The translations under genes were made by a program, and so were the position numbers. This document shows, piece by piece, positions 24,758-35,018 of a stretch of 64,000 bases of DNA (positions within the stretch are counted from its first letter, which is position 1; every line of letters starts with the position of its first letter). Source of the stretch: Geothrix rubra (GTDB lineage: Bacteria > Acidobacteriota > Holophagae > Holophagales > Holophagaceae); the NCBI RefSeq assembly GCF_030268065.1, contig NZ_BSDD01000002.1:434001-498000 (forward strand), read 5' to 3'. The notes under the pieces are model-generated. The model saw nothing but the letters and a program-made list of their open reading frames with translations, was not told the origin of the DNA and made no database searches.

Positions 24758-25456
24758 ATGGCCGCACGCAGGGACGGAACCGCCGCCCTGGAGGCGCGAC
24801 TGGGCCACGCCTTCAGGAACCCGGCGTTCCTGAGGGAGGCCCTCACCCACGCCTCCTCGGGGAGGGGCCGCGACAACCAGCGCCTGGAATTCCTCGGAGA
24901 CGCCCTCCTCAACTTCTGTGTGGCGCTGGCCATCCACCGCGAGCGCCCCGACTGGGAGGAGGGCCCCATGAGCAAGCTCCGGGGCGTGCTGGTCTGCACC
25001 GAGGCCCTGCACGCGTGGGCCCTCGACCTCGGCCTGGACCAGGCCCTGAGTTCCGCGGGCCGGACCGCCCTGGGCCCCAAGCCCCTGGCGGATGCGGTCG
25101 AGGCCCTGCTGGCCGCGGTCTTCCTCGATGCCCAGGCCGCCGGCGGCGACGGCGCCTCCCGGGTGCAGGCCCTCGTCGAGGCGCGGCACCTGGCGGCGAT
25201 CCGGAGCGCCGACCCCGGCCTCTGGACCCGCCGGGACGCGAAGACCACCCTCCAGGAGACCACGGCCCGGCTGGGCCTCCCGGCGCCGGCCTACACCCTG
25301 CTCGGGCAATCCGGCCCCGACCATGCGCCGCGGTTCTCCGTGCGGGCCGCCACCGGCCCCCACGTGGCGGAGGCCGAGGGGAACACCCGGAAGAAGGCGG
25401 AGACCGAGGCCGCCCGGAAGCTGCTCGACCTGCTGGGACCCGGCCCATCGGCGTGA
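24758..25456 (+). CDS. rnc: Ribonuclease III
   Basis: A 232-residue double-strand-specific endoribonuclease that processes rRNA and other structured RNAs. The signature NQRLEFLGDALLNF contains the metal-binding residues, and the second acidic pair lies in PLADAVEALLAAVFLDA. The C-terminal double-stranded RNA-binding domain (about 160-230) includes DAKTTLQETTARLGLPAPAY and AEGNTRKKAETEAARKLLD. An alternative GTG start at 24752 overlaps the kinase stop; I used the ATG at 24758. It lies directly after the kinase, so the two genes are likely cotranscribed. Confidence 0.94.
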   Translation: MAARRDGTAALEARLGHAFRNPAFLREALTHASSGRGRDNQRLEFLGDALLNFCVALAIHRERPDWEEGPMSKLRGVLVCTEALHAWALDLGLDQALSSAGRTALGPKPLADAVEALLAAVFLDAQAAGGDGASRVQALVEARHLAAIRSADPGLWTRRDAKTTLQETTARLGLPAPAYTLLGQSGPDHAPRFSVRAATGPHVAEAEGNTRKKAETEAARKLLDLLGPGPSA

Positions 25457-25491
25457 CACTTGCGTTACACTCGCCCTGCTGGGATGCCCGC

Positions 25492-26205
25492 TTGAAGATC
25501 TACCCCACCCTCAACCTCCAACACGGACTCGTGGTCCCCGCCGGGCAGGCGGGGCCGATCGCCGTCGCCCCCCTCGAGCTGGTGGCGTGGATGCTGGACG
25601 AAGGGGCCTGCCGCCTCGCCCTGGTGGATGTGGATGCGGCGCACGGCACCGGCAACAACCGGGAGGTGATCGCGCAGATCCTCCAGATCTGCCGGACCCA
25701 GGGGCGGAAGGTCTGCATCCAGGTGGCCGGCGGTGTGCGCAGCTCGGACCAGGCGCAGTTCTTCATCGACCACGGCGCGACCTGGCTGGTGGTGGGCACC
25801 ATCCTCCACAAGTCCCCCATGGTGGTGGAGCAGCTCGTGGCGCGGTTCCAGTCCCACCTGACGGCCGGCGTGGATGCCCGGGGCGGCCGGGTCCACCGCT
25901 CGGGCTGGGTGGACGCCACCGGCCTCAGCGCCGTCGAGGTGGCCACCCGGGCCCGCGACTACGGTTTCAAGCGGCTGCTCTTCGTGGACATCCCGGAAGA
26001 GGTGGATGCCGACCCCGATTTCGAGACGGCCCGCCTCCTCAGCACCGCGACCGGCCTGCCCCTCATCATGGGCGGCAGCATCACCCGGCCGGAACACCTC
26101 GACCGGCTGCACGCGCAGCAGGGCCTGAAGGGCGCCCTGGTCGACGCCCTGCTCTTCCGGGGCAACGCGCGCCTCATGGCCTTCCTCCAGACCGCCTGCG
26201 CCTAG
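25492..26205 (+). CDS. HisA/HisF-family TIM-barrel protein lacking the HisA Asp8
   Basis: About 237 residues aligned along HisA (ProFAR isomerase of histidine synthesis): LALVDVDAAHGTGNN, VAGGVRSSDQAQFF, VVGTILHKSP, DARGGRVHRSGWVDATG, GLPLIMGGSITRPEHLD. The N-terminal PAIDL motif reads PTLNL, so the catalytic Asp8 is Asn, and the RDGT loop after the second catalytic Asp is replaced by PEEVDADPD. True HisA activity is therefore doubtful. The start is uncertain: TTG at 25492 gives the HisA-like MKIYPTLNLQ; a GTG at 25453 overlaps the rnc stop. No other his genes are nearby. It is followed after eight bases by a helical-repeat protein. Confidence 0.75.
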   Translation: MKIYPTLNLQHGLVVPAGQAGPIAVAPLELVAWMLDEGACRLALVDVDAAHGTGNNREVIAQILQICRTQGRKVCIQVAGGVRSSDQAQFFIDHGATWLVVGTILHKSPMVVEQLVARFQSHLTAGVDARGGRVHRSGWVDATGLSAVEVATRARDYGFKRLLFVDIPEEVDADPDFETARLLSTATGLPLIMGGSITRPEHLDRLHAQQGLKGALVDALLFRGNARLMAFLQTACA

Positions 26206-26213
26206 GAGCGCCC

Positions 26214-28001
26214 TTGAGGGAGACGACGGAGGCCCCCTTCCTCGCGACCCTCGGGGAGTCCGACCGGAACCACTTCCGGCACCTGGCCCTGATCCGTCCC
26301 CAGCTGCCCTCCGAGACCCAGATACGCATGCTGGAGGGCCTGGCCCACTCCCTGGCCTCGCCCCGGCTCCTCACGCTCATGGCGCGCACGCCGCACTGGC
26401 TGGCCCACTGGCCCATCCTCCTGGGCCTGGCGGAGAACGAGGCCACCCCGGAATCCATCCGCCGCGACCTCGAGATGGTGGTCTCCCTCTTCGACCAGAT
26501 GCGGGAGATGGACCACGCGCCCGCCCAGGAGAAGGACGAGCGGGCCGAGGCGGTGAAGACCCTCTACCACCAGCTCAGCCCCGCCCTGAAGCCCGTGGCG
26601 AAACTCCTCGCCAAGCAGCTGGCCAGGACGGTCTCCGCCACGGGCACCACCCAGGAGCTCCCGCCCCTGCCCTCCGAGGACGAGGACTGGGAGACCCTCA
26701 CGGCGCCGCCGGCGGCCGCCGTGGAGACCCCCGGCGGCGGCGGCTTCCAGCGGGAGGACCGGCTCGCCCGCGCCCGGGAGACGGCCCAGGCCGAGGAGCT
26801 GCTCCTCTGCCTCACGGATGCCGATCCGGAGATCCGCCAGGCGGGCATGCAGAACCCCCTGGTCTCCGAGGACCTGATCTGCCGGGCCCTGGGCCAATGC
26901 GGCGTCCCGGACTTCTTCGAGGAGGTCTACGCCGAGGCCCGCTGGTACTTCCGCGAGCCTGTGCGGGCCGGCATCCTGGAGGCCCCCGGCAGCCCGCCGG
27001 AACTCTCCCGCCGCGTGGGCATCGCGCGGGAGCTGCTGGCCGCCCTGGACCGCGGCGCCGCGGGGCGCTCGGACCTCCGGCGGATCGTCAGCCTCTTCAC
27101 CCAGCTCGAGGAGGGGGAGTACCAGTTCGTCACCTACTGGGCCAAGCGCCAGGCCCCCCACCTCCTGCGGGTGGTGAAGTACTTCTACGACCGCCTCCAG
27201 CGCCAGCGGAACGGGGTCTCCGGCTCACTCCCTGAGCGGGTGGAGGAGGGCCGCTGGGCCTCGCTCGAGGAGCGCGTCTTCCTGGCCACCCAGGGCACCC
27301 AGGAGGACCAGCTCATGCAGGTGCTCAAGGACCCGGACCAGCAGGTGATGGCCCTGGCCCTGGAGAACCCCGCCCTCACGTCCCGCATCCTGGCCTCCGC
27401 CGTGCCCACCCTGGACCGGGACCGCGCCGAGCGGGTGGCGGCCCACCGCACCTGGTCCCAGGACCCGCTGGTGGCCGAGGCCCTGGTGCACCACCCCCAC
27501 CTGAGCGAGGCCTCGGCCCTGCGCCTCCTCGACGCGCTCCAGGGCGTGAAGCCCTGCATCGAGGTCCTCCGCAATCCGCGCCTGCCCCACCTGGAAGTGA
27601 AGCGCCGGGCCCTGGAGACCCTGCGGGGCCTCTACCTCGCCATGGACGTCCCCCAGCGCATCACCGCCCTCCGGGCCTCCGGCGGCGAGCTGATGCGGCA
27701 CCTGCCCCAGGAGGTGCTGCAGGACGAGGAGACCCTCCGCCAGATGGTGGCCGACCGCCAGCTGGATCCCGGCATCCTCCTCCGCCTCACCCGCAACAAG
27801 CTCACGCCCCGGTCCGTCCTGGAGCAGATCGCCGGCCATCCCGTGCTCATGGCCCACGCGCCGATCATGTCGGAGCTCCTCCTGAACCCCAAGACGCCCC
27901 GCGAGGCCTCGGTCCGGATCTGGGGCCTGCTCTCCGAGGTGGAGCAGCAGCAGCTCCTCCGGAGCCCCCACCTCCCCGCGGCCCTGAGGCACCTGGCGTA
28001 A
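26214..28001 (+). CDS. Large helical-repeat protein (LRV/HEAT-like), function unknown
   Basis: A 595-residue soluble protein with no signal peptide or catalytic motif that I recognise. Much of it consists of degenerate helical repeats with an NP/HP at the turn: MQNPLVSEDLICRAL, LENPALTSRILASAV, VHHPHLSEASALRLL, LRNPRLPHLEVKRRA, LLNPKTPREASVRIW. This resembles leucine-rich-variant or HEAT repeats, which usually form curved binding surfaces. An acidic, Pro-rich linker lies at about 145-185. The start is a TTG with AGGAG five bases upstream. It follows the HisA-like gene by eight bases and probably belongs to the kinase-rnc-hisA-like run. Confidence 0.7.
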   Translation: MRETTEAPFLATLGESDRNHFRHLALIRPQLPSETQIRMLEGLAHSLASPRLLTLMARTPHWLAHWPILLGLAENEATPESIRRDLEMVVSLFDQMREMDHAPAQEKDERAEAVKTLYHQLSPALKPVAKLLAKQLARTVSATGTTQELPPLPSEDEDWETLTAPPAAAVETPGGGGFQREDRLARARETAQAEELLLCLTDADPEIRQAGMQNPLVSEDLICRALGQCGVPDFFEEVYAEARWYFREPVRAGILEAPGSPPELSRRVGIARELLAALDRGAAGRSDLRRIVSLFTQLEEGEYQFVTYWAKRQAPHLLRVVKYFYDRLQRQRNGVSGSLPERVEEGRWASLEERVFLATQGTQEDQLMQVLKDPDQQVMALALENPALTSRILASAVPTLDRDRAERVAAHRTWSQDPLVAEALVHHPHLSEASALRLLDALQGVKPCIEVLRNPRLPHLEVKRRALETLRGLYLAMDVPQRITALRASGGELMRHLPQEVLQDEETLRQMVADRQLDPGILLRLTRNKLTPRSVLEQIAGHPVLMAHAPIMSELLLNPKTPREASVRIWGLLSEVEQQQLLRSPHLPAALRHLA

Positions 28002-28043
28002 ACGCCCGCCGCGCCGATCCGTAGCCCAGCCACAGGAGCCCTC

Positions 28044-29060
28044 ATGCGACGCCCGGCCCCCATCCTGATCGCCGCCGCGGCCGGCCTGGGGTCCCTCTGC
28101 CTCCTGCCCTCCTGCAAGCCGCGCCTCCGGGTCCCGGGGTGGGTCCAGTCCGCGCCCGAGGGCAGCGTGGCCGCCTTCTCGGGCGAGGCGGGCTGGGTGA
28201 TCTCCCACCGGGAATTCCAGTCCCTGCTCGCCCGGGAACCCATGGCCGAGCGCGCCCTGGACCTCTTCCTGCAGAAGGCCCGCATCAACCCCCGGACCGA
28301 GACCGGACGCTTGACCTTCCACGTCATCGGCTTGCCGCAGCAGGGCGAATCCGGCCTCGAGAAGGGCCTGGGCCATGTGCTCATCCAGCTGGACCAGTTC
28401 AAGGACCCCAAGTCCCTGGTGGCCGCCCTCACCGAGTCCTTCCCCCAGGAGGGCCACCTGCGCCTCGCCGGCCGGGATTGGCCCCTCTACGTGATCCTCG
28501 ACCTCGAGACCGGGGATGTGAAGGCCCACATCCGCGCCGCCAGCGACGAACAGGGCCAGATCTGGATCGGCGAGCTGTCCGCCCTCCAGCGCCTCGCCTC
28601 GGGGAAGAACCTGGCCACCCGGCCCGGCGTGGCGGCCGCGGCGGAGTGGATCAGCCCGCGGGCCCCCTTCCAGGGCTACCTGCAGCCCGAGGCCCTGCTG
28701 GGGAGCCTCCGCAAGGAGCTCCCGGACAGCGGCACCCTCCGGGACCTGCCGAAGGACGTCCAGGCCCTCTTCTGGAGCGTGACGCCCAGCTCCGTCCCGG
28801 ATCAGCCCTCGCGCTTCGAGCTGTCCCTGGCCGGGAACCCCGCCGCCATCTCGCAGGTCACCCCCTGGCTCCAGCGCCTGGTGGCGGCCATCAGCGCCGT
28901 CCAGCCCGTGCCCGGCGCACCCGCACCCGAACTGCTCCAGGAGAAGGGGCGGGTCGGGCTCCGGGCCTCCCTGACGGATGCCCAGCTCAAGCTCATCCTG
29001 GAGAAGCTCGGCCAGCCCGGCCTGACCTTCGGCCCCCTCCCGGCCCCGCCCAAGGCATGA
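28044..29060 (+). CDS. Lipoprotein of unknown function
   Basis: A 338-residue exported protein with a lipoprotein-type signal (LCLLPSC, Cys24). The mature part is mixed alpha/beta with repeats of uncertain type (GHVLIQLDQFKDPKSLVAAL; LRLAGRDWPLYVILDL; VGLRASLTDAQLKLIL), somewhat like DUF3352-type proteins of the envelope. I do not recognise a family with confidence. It is the first gene of a chain in which each stop overlaps the next start by four bases (ATGA), leading to the ECF sigma factor, an anti-sigma-like membrane protein and a TPR protein. Confidence 0.7.
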   Translation: MRRPAPILIAAAAGLGSLCLLPSCKPRLRVPGWVQSAPEGSVAAFSGEAGWVISHREFQSLLAREPMAERALDLFLQKARINPRTETGRLTFHVIGLPQQGESGLEKGLGHVLIQLDQFKDPKSLVAALTESFPQEGHLRLAGRDWPLYVILDLETGDVKAHIRAASDEQGQIWIGELSALQRLASGKNLATRPGVAAAAEWISPRAPFQGYLQPEALLGSLRKELPDSGTLRDLPKDVQALFWSVTPSSVPDQPSRFELSLAGNPAAISQVTPWLQRLVAAISAVQPVPGAPAPELLQEKGRVGLRASLTDAQLKLILEKLGQPGLTFGPLPAPPKA

Positions 29061-29653
29061 GTCCCGCCGCCCCGCTGCCCGCCCCTCCCGCCGGGGGGAC
29101 GCCTCCGCCCGAGGGGGAGACGCCCGAATACTGGATGGCCCGGCTGAAGGCCGGCCACGAGGAGGCCCTGGCCCACCTCATGGCCCGGTTCGAGCGGCCC
29201 CTCTGCGCCTTCCTCCACCGCCGCCTGCAGGGGGAGGCCGGGGTGGTCCAGGAGCTGGCCCAGGAGGTCTTCCTCAAATGCCTCCAGCATTGCCAGCGGT
29301 TCGAGGAGGGTCGGCCGGTGGCCGCCTGGCTTTTCACCCTGGCGGCTAATGCGGCGACCGACCATCTGCGTAGAAGAGGTCGGGAGGTACCCCCTCCCGA
29401 GACCTTTGACGCTCCGGACCCCCATCAGGCTTCACCCTGGGAATCCGTGGACCAAAGCCGGCGACTCCAGGCCCTCCGGGGGGCCCTGGAGGGGCTGACC
29501 CCGCGCCAGCGGGCCATGGTCCTCGCCTACTACGTCCACGAGCATCCCGTGAAGCGCATCGCCCAGGATCTGGGCTGTGCCGAAGGCACGGTGAAAGCCA
29601 CCCTGTTCCAGAGCCTCCAGAAGCTCCGCAAGTCCCTTGGATCCCAGCCATGA
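29057..29653 (+). CDS. ECF-type RNA polymerase sigma factor
   Basis: A 198-residue sigma-70-family factor. After a disordered N-terminus, region 2 is seen in YWMARLKAGHEEALAHLM, ELAQEVFLKCLQHCQRF and AAWLFTLAANAATDHLRRRG; region 4 in LTPRQRAMVLAYYVHEHPVKRIAQDLGC and EGTVKATLFQSLQKLRKSLG, a canonical helix-turn-helix. Size matches ECF factors, which usually respond to envelope signals. The start overlaps the lipoprotein stop (ATGA), and its own stop overlaps the next gene, a membrane protein that may be its anti-sigma factor. Confidence 0.92.
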   Translation: MSPAAPLPAPPAGGTPPPEGETPEYWMARLKAGHEEALAHLMARFERPLCAFLHRRLQGEAGVVQELAQEVFLKCLQHCQRFEEGRPVAAWLFTLAANAATDHLRRRGREVPPPETFDAPDPHQASPWESVDQSRRLQALRGALEGLTPRQRAMVLAYYVHEHPVKRIAQDLGCAEGTVKATLFQSLQKLRKSLGSQP

Positions 29654-30324
29654 CCCCCCGCCCCGACCTCAGCCCCCTCGACGATGCCCGGTGCTTCGAG
29701 CTCCTGGAACGGCCCGAGCTCTGGCCCGAGGATCCCGCCGCCCAGCGGGAGCTGGCCGAGCTGCTGGAGCTGCACCTGGCCCTGGGGGCCCACGGGGAGG
29801 CCCTGGCGCCCGAGCTGGCGGTCCCCGCCCGCCCCTGGTACCGGACCTGGGGCCTCACCGCCGCGGCGGCCCTGCTCCTGGCCGGCATCCCCTCCCTCTA
29901 CATCGTCGAGCACACCCGGCACCTCCGGGCCCTGGCCCAGGACACCGAGCGGCTCGAGCTGCTGGCCCAGCGCCGCAGCCAGGACCGGGTCTGGATCGCC
30001 TTCTTCCAGCAGAGCAGCACCCTCCTCCAGGACTTCGAGCAGAACCCCACCCTCTGCCGGAAGGGGGAGGAGGACCGCCACCAGGAGCGCGAGATGGCGC
30101 TCGCCCTGCTGGAATCCAGCCACCAGCTCGCCGCCCAGGGCGCCCCCACCCCCGAGGCCGAGGCCACCCGGGCCAAGCTCCACGCCTGGCTCTCCGAGCT
30201 GGCCCTCGAGGACAGCTGCCTCAGCACCGAGCGCGCCGAACAGCTCCGGAAGTGGGCCTCCGCCCACAACCTCGAGGACCAGGCCGTCCGCATGGAACGC
30301 CACCTCAAGGAGGGCGGCGCATGA
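29650..30324 (+). CDS. Single-pass membrane protein, likely anti-sigma factor
   Basis: A 224-residue protein with a cytoplasmic-type N-terminus of about 65 residues (LDDARCFELLERPELWPEDP; Leu/Glu-rich), one membrane helix at about 67-86 (TWGLTAAAALLLAGIPSLYI), and an outer helical domain of about 135 residues. Position immediately after an ECF sigma gene with a four-base overlap, and the one-helix topology, fit an anti-sigma factor. I do not see the zinc HxxxCxxC motif of ZAS-type anti-sigmas, so it belongs to another class or only resembles one. Confidence 0.68.
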   Translation: MTPRPDLSPLDDARCFELLERPELWPEDPAAQRELAELLELHLALGAHGEALAPELAVPARPWYRTWGLTAAAALLLAGIPSLYIVEHTRHLRALAQDTERLELLAQRRSQDRVWIAFFQQSSTLLQDFEQNPTLCRKGEEDRHQEREMALALLESSHQLAAQGAPTPEAEATRAKLHAWLSELALEDSCLSTERAEQLRKWASAHNLEDQAVRMERHLKEGGA

Positions 30325-31136
30325 GCCTGCGCCCCCTCCTCATGCTGCCCGCCCTGCTGGCCCCGGCCCCGGCGGATCCCGCCTTCCTGGCCGCCCCGCC
30401 CGAGGGCCCGGCCGAGGCCCTCTTCCAGCGGGCCCGGGACCTGCGCTACGCCCAGCACTGGTACGAGGCGGCCCAGGCCTACCGGCAGCTCCTCCACGCA
30501 TTCCCCGATTCCTCCCGGGCCGCGGATGCCCGCTACTGGCTGGCCTCCAGCCTGGAGCAGGACCAGCGCTGGGACGAGGCCGCCGCGGCCTATTCGGACT
30601 TCCTCCAGCGGGATCCCGACCAGCGGCTCCTGGGCAAGGAGGCCAAGCTGAACCGCGTCCGCTGCTGGGGCATCCGCCAGTGGGACAGCGCCGCGGCCCA
30701 GGCGGGGCTGACCAACGCCCTCTCGGACCCGCTCCCCGACGTGCGCGTGGCCGCGGCGCTCCAGCTGGCCCGGCGCCGGGACCCCCGGGCCGTGCCCGTG
30801 CTCCAGGCGGGCCTCCAGCTGGACGCCTGCAGCGAGCCCTGCCGCCTGGCCCTCCTCGCCATGGGCGTCCAGCCCCAGGCCGCCGGCCCGGTGCAGGGCC
30901 GCTTCCTGGTGATCCACATCCGGCAGAAGGGCCAGAAGGACGTGGTCACCATCCGCGTGGCCACCTCCCTGGCCCGGGCCGTGGGCGGTTACCTCTCGGA
31001 CGCGCAGCTGAAGGAGGCGCACGCCAAGGGCATCCACATGGACCGGCTCATGGACCAGGCCCTCACGGTGCCCCGGGGCACAGAGCTGTTCAGCCTCGAC
31101 GACGGGAAGAGCCGGGTGACCGTGACGGTCGAATAG
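30321..31136 (+). CDS. Periplasmic TPR/HEAT-repeat protein
   Basis: A 271-residue protein with a short hydrophobic N-terminus (MSLRPLLMLPALLAPAPA) acting as a signal peptide. Two or three TPR units (AQHWYEAAQAYRQLLHAFPDS; ARYWLASSLEQDQRWDEAAAAYSDFL) resemble YbgF/CpoB-type tetratricopeptides. A HEAT-like element (DVRVAAALQLARRRDPRAV) and a small C-terminal beta domain (VTIRVATSLARAVGGYL) follow. The ATG overlaps the previous stop (ATGA), so it is the last member of the sigma/anti-sigma cassette. It may form part of the sensing or response system; function is inferred from context only. Confidence 0.72.
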   Translation: MSLRPLLMLPALLAPAPADPAFLAAPPEGPAEALFQRARDLRYAQHWYEAAQAYRQLLHAFPDSSRAADARYWLASSLEQDQRWDEAAAAYSDFLQRDPDQRLLGKEAKLNRVRCWGIRQWDSAAAQAGLTNALSDPLPDVRVAAALQLARRRDPRAVPVLQAGLQLDACSEPCRLALLAMGVQPQAAGPVQGRFLVIHIRQKGQKDVVTIRVATSLARAVGGYLSDAQLKEAHAKGIHMDRLMDQALTVPRGTELFSLDDGKSRVTVTVE

Positions 31137-31170
31137 GCCTGTTCAGATAAGCTGATGGGTCGAGGCCCGC

Positions 31171-32964
<1,794 letters not shown>

Positions 32965-32974
32965 CCGGCCCCGC

Positions 32975-34039
32975 ATGCAGCGCACGGACTTCCACTTCGA
33001 CCTCCCGCCGGAGCTGATCGCGCAGCATCCGTCCCCGGAGCGCGACGGCGCCCGCCTCCTGGTGGTGGATGCCCGCACGGGCGCCTGGTCCCACCGGAGC
33101 ATCCGCGAGCTGCCGGACCTCCTGCCCGGCGGGTGCCTCTGCGTCCCCAACGACGTGCGGGTGCGCCACGCCCGGCTCTTCCTGAAACGCGCCGGGGGCG
33201 GGGCGGGCGAGGCCCTGCTGCTGCGCAGCCTGGGTGCGGGCACCTTCGAGGCCATGGTGAGGCCCGGGGCCCGCCTGAAACCGGGAGCCCGGGCCACGGT
33301 GGTGGACCCCGTCTCCGGCGCGTCCCTGGCCGAGCTGCAGGTGCTGGAGACCCTGCCGGAGGGCCTGCGCGCCGTGCGCGTCCAGGCGGACCACGGCCTG
33401 GACTGGGACGAGATCGACCGCATCGGTCGCCTGCCCCTGCCGCCCTACATCGAGCACCTGGCCGAGGGCGAGGACGAGACCCGCTACCAGACCGTCTTCG
33501 CCGCCCGCCAGGGCGAGGCCGTGGCCGCCCCCACGGCGGGCCTCCACTTCACGGCAGCGCTCATCGGACGGCTCCGCGACCGCGGCTGCGGCTGGCATCC
33601 CGTGCGCCTCCACGTGGGCCTCGGCACCTTCCGGCCCATGACCGCCGAGCGCCTCGAGGACCACGCCATGCACGAGGAGCGGTACGAGGTCCCCGCCGAC
33701 ACCGCCGCTGTCCTCGAGCCCGCGCTGCGGGATCGCTCGCGCCCCGTCCTCGGCGTGGGCACCACGTCCCTGCGCACCCTGGAGGCCGCCTGGGACGGCG
33801 AGACCCTCGCCCGGGAGGGCGCCACGCGGCTCTTCATCACGCCCGGCTACACCCTGCGCACCGCCGACCACCTGCTCACCAATTTCCACCTGCCCGAGAG
33901 CACCCTCTTCGTGCTGGTGAGTGCGCTGATGGGCCTGGACCTCGCGAAGGCCGCCTACGCCGAGGCGGTGCGCGAGCGGTACCGCTTTTTCAGCTACGGG
34001 GACGCGATGCTGATCCTGAACGCGGGACGCTACAAGTAG
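32975..34039 (+). CDS. queA: tRNA preQ1(34) S-adenosylmethionine ribosyltransferase-isomerase
   Basis: A 354-residue enzyme of queuosine synthesis that transfers the ribosyl part of S-adenosylmethionine to preQ1 in tRNA. Motifs follow the QueA pattern: DFHFDLPPELIAQHP at the start, DARTGAWSHRSIRELPDLL, RIGRLPLPPYI, YQTVFAARQGEAVAAPTAGLHFT, VHVGLGTFRPM, and the C-terminal NFHLPESTLFVLVSALMG. Length is normal. It lies ten bases after the ABC exporter and overlaps the convergent small membrane-protein gene by ten bases. Confidence 0.96.
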   Translation: MQRTDFHFDLPPELIAQHPSPERDGARLLVVDARTGAWSHRSIRELPDLLPGGCLCVPNDVRVRHARLFLKRAGGGAGEALLLRSLGAGTFEAMVRPGARLKPGARATVVDPVSGASLAELQVLETLPEGLRAVRVQADHGLDWDEIDRIGRLPLPPYIEHLAEGEDETRYQTVFAARQGEAVAAPTAGLHFTAALIGRLRDRGCGWHPVRLHVGLGTFRPMTAERLEDHAMHEERYEVPADTAAVLEPALRDRSRPVLGVGTTSLRTLEAAWDGETLAREGATRLFITPGYTLRTADHLLTNFHLPESTLFVLVSALMGLDLAKAAYAEAVRERYRFFSYGDAMLILNAGRYK

Positions 34040-34377
34040 TCCACGAACTGATGGATGACGGGGATCTTGTTCCGCTTCCCCTTGGTGGCCTGGAGGATGC
34101 TCGTCACGGACATGCCCAGGCACCAGAGCAGCCAGAGGGGCAGGAAGAACCGCACGGACACGGCCCCGAAGATGGGGAAGAGGCCCAGGAAGATCAGGGC
34201 CAGGGTCACCACGCATTCCGCGAAGGCCAGGATGACGCCCTGGCGGGCATGCCAGAGCAGCTCGAGATCCTCGCGGCACTGGAGGTAGGGCCGGAAGGCC
34301 CAGGGCCCCGCGTAGCAGAGGATCAGGTCTCGCAGGCGCTCCCCCGTGTAGAGGGGGGTCTGGGCTTCCAGGGACAC
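34030..34377 (-). CDS. Small membrane protein, DUF4870-like
   Basis: A 115-residue protein with two to three membrane helices (AFAECVVTLALIFLGLFPIFG; FFLPLWLLWCLGMSVTSIL), a cytoplasmic N-terminus and a basic Lys-rich turn (ATKGKRNKIPV) near the C-terminus. Size and topology are like DUF4870/Tic20-like proteins, but the match is by pattern only. I used the GTG at 34377 because GGGAGG lies seven bases upstream; an ATG at 34407 adds ten residues. Its 3' end overlaps queA by ten bases, tail to tail. Confidence 0.62.
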   Translation of the reverse strand: MSLEAQTPLYTGERLRDLILCYAGPWAFRPYLQCREDLELLWHARQGVILAFAECVVTLALIFLGLFPIFGAVSVRFFLPLWLLWCLGMSVTSILQATKGKRNKIPVIHQFVDYL

Positions 34378-34511
34378 GGGACTACCTCCCCGTCGAGGAT
34401 AGCGCATCCCCTCCGACCCATTCCCGGCCCCGGGGGCCCCGGGGAATTACCTGTTCAAACCTTGACTCGGCATATTCAATGCCCATGCTGGATGGACCCC
34501 TCCGGAGCCCC

Positions 34512-35003
34512 ATGCGAATCCCCCTCCTCCCGGCCCTCCTGTCCGTGCCCTTCCTCCTGGCCTGCGGCGGGGGGGGCGGGGGATCCACCACGGCCGCCGC
34601 ACCGCCATCCCCCCCGGCCACCACCTGCCCCATCGCCACGGCCAAGGCCAACCCCAGCTTCTCGGCCGACCTCCTGCCCGCCCTCCAGAGCAGCTGCGGA
34701 TCGGCCGCCACCAGCTGCCACGGGGGATCCTCCCCCACGGGCCACGTGATCTATTCCGGCACCGCCGCCCAGGTCTACGCCCAGCTCGTGAACGTGGTCC
34801 CCGCCAACGCCCCCACGGGCCAGGGCTGGGTCCTGGTGAAGCCCGGCGACGTGGCCCATTCCTGGATCATCGCCAAGGTGACCCAGGACCAGCCCGGCGG
34901 AACGGGCTACGGCGCCCGCATGCCCCTGGCCGCCCCCAACCTCTGCCAGCCCACCGTGGACACCCTGTCCGCCTGGATCGCCGCCGGCGCCCCCAACAAC
35001 TGA
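34512..35003 (+). CDS. Lipoprotein with cytochrome c-like CH motif
   Basis: A 163-residue lipoprotein (lipobox LLAC, Cys18) with a Gly-rich stretch after the cysteine. The mature domain reads like a small c-type cytochrome module: FSADLLPALQSSC followed by TSCHGG. However the heme motif is CGSAATSCH (six residues between cysteines) rather than CxxCH, so heme attachment by the standard system is doubtful. A possible distal ligand is in ARMPLAAPNLC. It is the first of three genes, followed by DUF1800 after 15 bases. The ATG at 34512 has GGAG upstream; two earlier in-frame ATGs precede the signal peptide. Confidence 0.75.
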   Translation: MRIPLLPALLSVPFLLACGGGGGGSTTAAAPPSPPATTCPIATAKANPSFSADLLPALQSSCGSAATSCHGGSSPTGHVIYSGTAAQVYAQLVNVVPANAPTGQGWVLVKPGDVAHSWIIAKVTQDQPGGTGYGARMPLAAPNLCQPTVDTLSAWIAAGAPNN

Positions 35004-35018
35004 GCCCCAGGAGCCCCC

